Of a DNA stretch of 64,000 nucleotides, positions 60,294-64,000 are shown one piece after another. The DNA is taken from the NCBI RefSeq assembly GCF_001612665.1, contig NZ_BDAX01000030.1, positions 1 through 64,000 of the forward strand, written 5' to 3'. Position 1 is the stretch's first letter. Each line of letters opens with the position of its first letter. The translations under genes were made by a program, and so were the position numbers. The notes beneath the pieces are model-generated. The model ran no database searches, was not told where the DNA came from, and saw only the letters and a program-made list of their open reading frames with translations. Source of the stretch: Nocardia alba NBRC 108234. Its GTDB lineage: Bacteria > Actinomycetota > Actinomycetes > Mycobacteriales > Mycobacteriaceae.

Positions 60294-61205
60294 TCAGAAC
60301 AGGCTGGTCTGCGTGGGTTCGGGCGTCGCGGTGATCGTGGGGTCGAGTTCGATGCGGCGACCGACGAGGCGGGTGTCGTTGACCAGGACGAGTTCGCTGG
60401 CGCCCGCGGGGTCGCGGCACGCGATGGTGTGGCCGTGCGCGGTCACCGCGTCGATGACGTATTCGCCTGTCTCCCCAGCAATTTCGGTGGCGACCGGGAA
60501 TCGGCCGTGTGCCAGGATGGTGGCGTAGAAGTCGCGCCCGCCCGACCACGCGATGTCGGTACGCGCGATGTCGGCGGGCAGGGCTTCGGCGGCGTGCTCG
60601 GCCGCGTCGGCGACGGCGGATTCCAGCACCTCCCACGGCCGCAACGGTTTGGTCAGGATGCGGGTCTTGGTGACACCGGCGACCGCCTGCCCGATCCCGG
60701 CACGCTCGGTGACTGTCCGTTCGAGATCTCGAACATGCAGTCCGTCCGGGGAGTCGGAGATGAATCGAGCGACCAACGCACCCTGTTCGAAGAGACGGCG
60801 ACCGCGCCGCGCCGCCGAGGCCGTGCCGACCTTGGTCATGCCGTCGCCGAAATACGCGATATAGAGGTGGTGTGGCTGCGACATGTAGTCGCGGACCTGT
60901 TCGGGCAGCGCCGTGAGCGGACCTCGGTGGCTGTGCACCACCGACCACCCCTCGGTGATCCGGCACTGTTCGCACTGACGCCCGGTCTCGACCCTGGCAC
61001 GACGAGGACAAGCCACTCGACCGCGACGACCACCGCCGAACCCGTTGTAGCCCAAGCAGAATCGCCCCGAATCGGTGATCCGGAACGCCAGTCGCGTCCC
61101 GATGCCGGGCAGCAGTTCGGTGGTCCCGTCGTCGGCACGCAGCTCGTAGCACCATCGACCCTGCTCGTCCCAGCGAGTGCCGCAGTACAGGGCCGTGGAG
61201 ATCAT
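60294..61205 (-). CDS. DUF2797 domain protein
   Basis: 303 residues: N-terminal zinc-like cluster (CLGYNGFGGGRRGRVACPRR, then GRQCEQCRI) and a GIY-YIG-like region HHLYIAYFGDGMTKVGTASA. C-terminus has RLVGRRIELDPT. The DUF2797 family has unknown function; the zinc cluster and GIY-YIG-like strand hint at nucleic-acid binding or cleavage. Start ATG 61205. Confidence 0.87.
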   Translation of the reverse strand: MISTALYCGTRWDEQGRWCYELRADDGTTELLPGIGTRLAFRITDSGRFCLGYNGFGGGRRGRVACPRRARVETGRQCEQCRITEGWSVVHSHRGPLTALPEQVRDYMSQPHHLYIAYFGDGMTKVGTASAARRGRRLFEQGALVARFISDSPDGLHVRDLERTVTERAGIGQAVAGVTKTRILTKPLRPWEVLESAVADAAEHAAEALPADIARTDIAWSGGRDFYATILAHGRFPVATEIAGETGEYVIDAVTAHGHTIACRDPAGASELVLVNDTRLVGRRIELDPTITATPEPTQTSLF

Positions 61206-61359
61206 CGGTCGAACCTACACCGGCCGGTCGGTGCGGATCACAAACCGACGGCCGAAAGATATCCGAACGACCAGTAACCCCCGCACGATTTCCCACCCCG
61301 CGAATCGGCCACCTACGTTGAGCGCACAGCAGGAGTGCGACACCGGCAAGGGGAGAACA

Positions 61360-61638
61360 ATGGACGATCTCGAGCTCCTACTCGGCGCGGAATTCACCAT
61401 GAGCCCGACCGCGCAGATGGATTGCCTGACGCAACAGCTGATGGTCGCCGTCGAATCCTGCACGCGCAACGGGATCCCCTTTCCCCGCATTTGGGAGGAG
61501 GTCGAAGACGCGCTCGACCTGGTTCCGGCGGATATCCCCGCGCAGTGGCGTTCAGATTTACGGCTCTACCTCAGCGATCACGTGTTCTCGGCCTTCATGA
61601 AGGTACCGGCGGACACGAAACCGCTACCCGGCATGTGA
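61360..61638 (+). CDS. Small protein of unknown function
   Basis: 92 residues beginning MDDLELLLGAEFTMSPTAQM, with GGGGAG 5 nt before the ATG. Predicted all-helical; the cysteine pair (DCLTQQ, SCTRNG) could be a coincidence. The composition and ribosome-binding site support a real gene. I recognise no family. It lies upstream of the alpha/beta hydrolase by 121 nt. Confidence 0.6.
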   Translation: MDDLELLLGAEFTMSPTAQMDCLTQQLMVAVESCTRNGIPFPRIWEEVEDALDLVPADIPAQWRSDLRLYLSDHVFSAFMKVPADTKPLPGM

Positions 61639-61759
61639 GCGTCTCGGGCCGACAGGGCTCCTCGGCCGCACCGATGAATTTCCGGGCGCGACGTCGTCGT
61701 ACTGGTAGACGGCGGATCGATCCGGATCCGCCGCGCCAGGCACCCGGGAGGAACCAGCT

Positions 61760-62545
61760 GTGCGGATCGCTACCTCGAAGGATGGCACCGAACTGGCCTA
61801 TGACGTCTGCGGTGACGGTCCGGCACTGGTGTACATCACCGGTGCGACGTGTTTCCGGCGGTTTCGGCCGATTGTCGGCGACGTGCGGGTGTTCGCGACC
61901 CGTTTCACCGTCTACAACTACGACCGGCGCGGACGTGGCGACAGCGGGGACGTGCGGCCGTACGCGATCGAGCGGGAAATCGACGACATCGAGGCGATGG
62001 TCGACGCCGCCGGTGGGCGCGCGATTCTCTACGGGCATTCCTCCGGCGCCGCGCTGGCGCTCGAGGCAGCGGCCCGGATGCCGGACAAGATCGACAGGGT
62101 CGTGATCTACGACGCCGCCTATGTGCACGACGAGGTCGAGCGGGCGTCGTATGCCGAGCTGGCCGCGACGGTACGCGCGCTGCTGGCCGAGGCGAAGAAC
62201 GCACGAGCGCTGAAGACATTTCTGCGTGGGATCGGAATGCCGAGCGTGTTCGTCGCGCTGCTACCGCTGTTCCCCGGCTGGACAACGATGAAGGCGCTCG
62301 CTCCCACCCTGATGTACGACATCGCGATCACCGAGGCACGTCCCCCGGTGGAGCGGTTCGAGCGCATCCAGGTGTCGGTGAATGTCGTTGTCGGAGAGAA
62401 GAACCCACCCGGCATGCATCAGGTTGCCCGGGAACTCGCCGCGGCGATTCCCCACGCGAGCCATCAGGTGCTGTCGGGGCAGGACCACATGGTCAGCGCC
62501 AAAACGCTGCTGCCCGTTCTGACGAATCCCGTTCCCCCCGAATGA
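61760..62545 (+). CDS. Alpha/beta-fold hydrolase
   Basis: 261 residues: YNYDRRGRGDSGDVRPY (oxyanion/HGxG-like region), nucleophile elbow LYGHSSGAAL (Ser about 94), aspartate in VNVVVGEKNPPG context and His in SGQDHMVSAK. GGAGG precedes the GTG start by 8 nt. Esterase or similar; the substrate is unknown. Confidence 0.9.
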   Translation: MRIATSKDGTELAYDVCGDGPALVYITGATCFRRFRPIVGDVRVFATRFTVYNYDRRGRGDSGDVRPYAIEREIDDIEAMVDAAGGRAILYGHSSGAALALEAAARMPDKIDRVVIYDAAYVHDEVERASYAELAATVRALLAEAKNARALKTFLRGIGMPSVFVALLPLFPGWTTMKALAPTLMYDIAITEARPPVERFERIQVSVNVVVGEKNPPGMHQVARELAAAIPHASHQVLSGQDHMVSAKTLLPVLTNPVPPE

Positions 62546-62563
62546 ATCCGGGTTCTCCCCTGT

Positions 62564-63001
62564 CTACATAGTTGTCCAGGAGACCGTCGGGATGGATCGC
62601 GGGAGCGAACCTGCGGCGGCCAGAGCATCGGTCCGGCTGGAGTAGACGGGCAGCCACTCGGTGAGGCCGGCGGCGACGATGATCCGATTGGTGACCGAGG
62701 GAACGGGATTCACCACGCTCATGCGCAGCTCGCTCTGCTGAGCGCGGGTCGCCATGTCGAGGATCGCCCGGCAGGACATGAACGTCACGTCCCTGAGGTC
62801 GATCACCAGATGGTCCGACCCCGCCGCCGCGAGGACGGCATCGTCGAGAATGCCACGCCACTGGGACAGGTTGCAGGCGTCGATCTCGCCGCGCACATGC
62901 ACGACAGTCGCCGCGTGCCGACGGGTGACCTCGGCGCGCAGCGCGCAGTTGGTTTGGTCGACCCGCGAGATTTGATCGCCATGGCTGGAATGGGTGTTCA
63001 C
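62564..63001 (-). CDS. STAS domain protein (anti-anti-sigma factor-like)
   Basis: About 145 residues: VVHVRGEIDACNLSQWRGIL, then VIDLRDVTFMSCRAILDMAT, where the SpoIIAA-type phosphorylatable Ser is in the position MSCRAILD. The C-terminal part (LRMSVVNPVPSVTNRIIVAA) completes the STAS fold. It would bind an anti-sigma factor kinase; no partner lies adjacent. The start is uncertain: GTG 63001 is favoured over upstream in-frame codons to 63124. Confidence 0.82.
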   Translation of the reverse strand: MNTHSSHGDQISRVDQTNCALRAEVTRRHAATVVHVRGEIDACNLSQWRGILDDAVLAAAGSDHLVIDLRDVTFMSCRAILDMATRAQQSELRMSVVNPVPSVTNRIIVAAGLTEWLPVYSSRTDALAAAGSLPRSIPTVSWTTM

Positions 63002-63212
63002 GAGTGCCCGATCCTCGACACCGGCAGGCATACACACTGCGCCGACCGATCCTGGTGGCTCAAGATCGGCTGGTGGCTCCATTTCAACACGAGCGCATCG
63101 AGAGTGCCACCGATTGTGATGCATCCGATGCGCGTGGAGTCGCGGTCAGTGGCAGCCGGTGACGGCGGCGGCGGCGCGACGGGCACAGCCACCGCCGCCT
63201 GTGAAACGACCG

Positions 63213-63246
63213 CGGGTCATCGGTCCGATGAAGGACCGATGACCCG
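63213..63246 (-). terminator. 14-bp perfect hairpin after the CsbD gene
   Basis: CGGGTCATCGGTCC, 6-nt loop, GGACCGATGACCCG. It begins 14 nt beyond the CsbD stop on the minus strand and is the clearest terminator of this end region. Confidence 0.7.
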
Positions 63247-63260
63247 TGCGGCATGGCCGG

Positions 63261-63434
63261 TCAGTCGCGGAAAGCGTCCTTGACCTTCTCGCCCGCGTCC
63301 TTCAGGTTCGACTTGGTCTGCTGGCCGCGACCCTCGTTCTCGAGATCGCGGTCGTCGGTGGCACGGCCGGTCGCTTCCTTGGCCTTGCCGGCCAGCTCAT
63401 CGGCCTTGTTCTTCGCCTTGTCAGCGATACCCAT
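63261..63434 (-). CDS. CsbD family stress-response protein
   Basis: 57 residues beginning MGIADKAKNKADELAGKAKE, the canonical CsbD pattern of short charged, disordered helices. Many bacteria express CsbD under sigma-B-type general stress. AAAGGA precedes the ATG by about 5 nt. Confidence 0.9.
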   Translation of the reverse strand: MGIADKAKNKADELAGKAKEATGRATDDRDLENEGRGQQTKSNLKDAGEKVKDAFRD

Positions 63435-63559
63435 GTCATTCCTTTCAGGCTGTTTCTCGACCATCTGGTGGTCGCGGGCCGTCCTGGGGACCCATTGACG
63501 GCCTACCCGGGTCCGTCAGGTGCAAACAGGCGCGGCGCCCTGGGTGAATAATCGAGCGC

Positions 63560-64000
63560 ATGATCCAACGGGACGACGCATCCAGGGCCGAGCGCGCTCT
63601 TGTCGAGCGCGTGATCGGGGTGGGCGACTCGTTGACCGTCGGCCGCTTCCGGTTTCGATTCGCCACCCGGCAATGGGAATGGTCCGACGAGGTCGCGCGG
63701 ATGCACGGCTACCAGCCCGGCACGGTGCCGACGACCGAGATGCTGGTGTCGCACAAGCACCCTGACGATCGAGATCGGGTCGCGGCGATGATCACCTCGG
63801 TCGAAGACAGCGGGGCGTTCTCCAGCCACCACCGCATCATCGACACGCGTGGCCTCGTCCGTGATGTGCTGGTCGTCTCCGAGCCGATCACCGACCTGGA
63901 CGGGACGGTGATCGGCACCGAGGGCTACTACATCGACCTGTCCGACACCGCGGCCGAATACCGGCGCGAAGCGCTCGACGCCACCCTGCCGGGACTGCTG
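63560..64000 (+). CDS. PAS domain protein, N-terminal part (cut by window end)
   Basis: At least 147 codons without a stop. PAS_3-like motif FATRQWEWSDEVARMHGYQP, then HKHPDDRDRVAAMI and VIGTEGYYIDLSD. This region in actinobacteria is often followed by an ANTAR RNA-binding domain, not visible here. ATG 63560 has GAG 4 nt upstream. The 3' end is missing. Confidence 0.8.
   Translation, partial: MIQRDDASRAERALVERVIGVGDSLTVGRFRFRFATRQWEWSDEVARMHGYQPGTVPTTEMLVSHKHPDDRDRVAAMITSVEDSGAFSSHHRIIDTRGLVRDVLVVSEPITDLDGTVIGTEGYYIDLSDTAAEYRREALDATLPGLL

Noticed and set aside
1..64000. CRISPR array, tRNA or rRNA genes
   Set aside because: I saw no set of regularly spaced repeats, cloverleaf-like sequence with CCA-type ends, or rRNA stretches. 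Small non-coding RNAs cannot be excluded by eye.

Overview
This 64 kb window is high-GC actinobacterial DNA, most likely from Nocardia or a close relative in the Mycobacteriales. The reasons are a complete mce lipid-import operon (two YrbE permeases and six Mce proteins), a CYP51 that reads like the mycobacterial enzyme, F420-type (Ddn-like) nitroreductases, two LIP-family secretory lipases, a FadD19-like CoA ligase and many LuxR/TetR/PucR regulators. I saw no rRNA, tRNA or CRISPR array.

Region 1 (1 to about 16.7 kb) is gene-poor and scarred. It holds a P-type ATPase scrap, a PucR regulator, two paralogous secretory lipases, an SDR, a divergent CocE hydrolase/acyl-CoA ligase pair facing a LuxR regulator, and one intact MHS-type MFS transporter. 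The 5' end of this transporter, with its promoter segment, is also present as two decayed copies upstream. A palindromic element precedes all three transporter starts and also one lipase. Region 2 (16.5 to 18.7 kb) is bracketed by inverted copies of an insertion-sequence end and carries a CxxC membrane protein and a BrkB/YihY protein. Region 3 (18.8 to 25.7 kb) has a TetR regulator, a secreted GH1 glycosidase, an SGNH esterase, a broken GH2 gene abutting an integrase scrap, an MFS exporter, and a LuxR regulator divergent from an F420-type reductase and an MBL hydrolase.

Region 4 (25.7 to 52.5 kb) is the main system. On the minus strand an operon runs aldehyde dehydrogenase, SDR, hydroxyisobutyrate-dehydrogenase-like, carboxymuconolactone-decarboxylase-like, F420-type reductase, TetR. 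Divergent from it are a second, paralogous TetR and then cyp51, a CYP125-like P450, a GT4 glycosyltransferase, a methyltransferase and an alpha/alpha-toroid protein. Next come another methyltransferase, a DUF1059 mini-protein, the mce operon (minus strand) and, divergent from mce, a CYP123-like P450, SDR, 3Fe-4S ferredoxin, an unknown protein and a FadD19-like ligase. From memory of M. tuberculosis, the gene set matches the Rv0763c-Rv0771 block (ferredoxin, cyp51, SDR, cyp123, TetR, aldA, SDR, dehydrogenase, CMD), here split apart and joined to an mce importer and a glycosyltransferase cassette. Seven promoters or starts carry related palindromic sites (core TCCAGACA-CA-TGTC), which suggests one regulon under the two TetR paralogues. 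My inference is uptake and oxidation, or modification, of a sterol or other polycyclic lipid.

Region 5 (52.6 to 64 kb) is ordinary chromosome: an NAD-dependent DNA ligase, a family A polymerase-like protein, a DUF4129 membrane protein, an NmrA-like protein, a secreted glycine-zipper protein, a methyltransferase, DUF2797, a small unknown protein, an alpha/beta hydrolase, a STAS protein, CsbD and the start of a PAS protein cut by the window edge.
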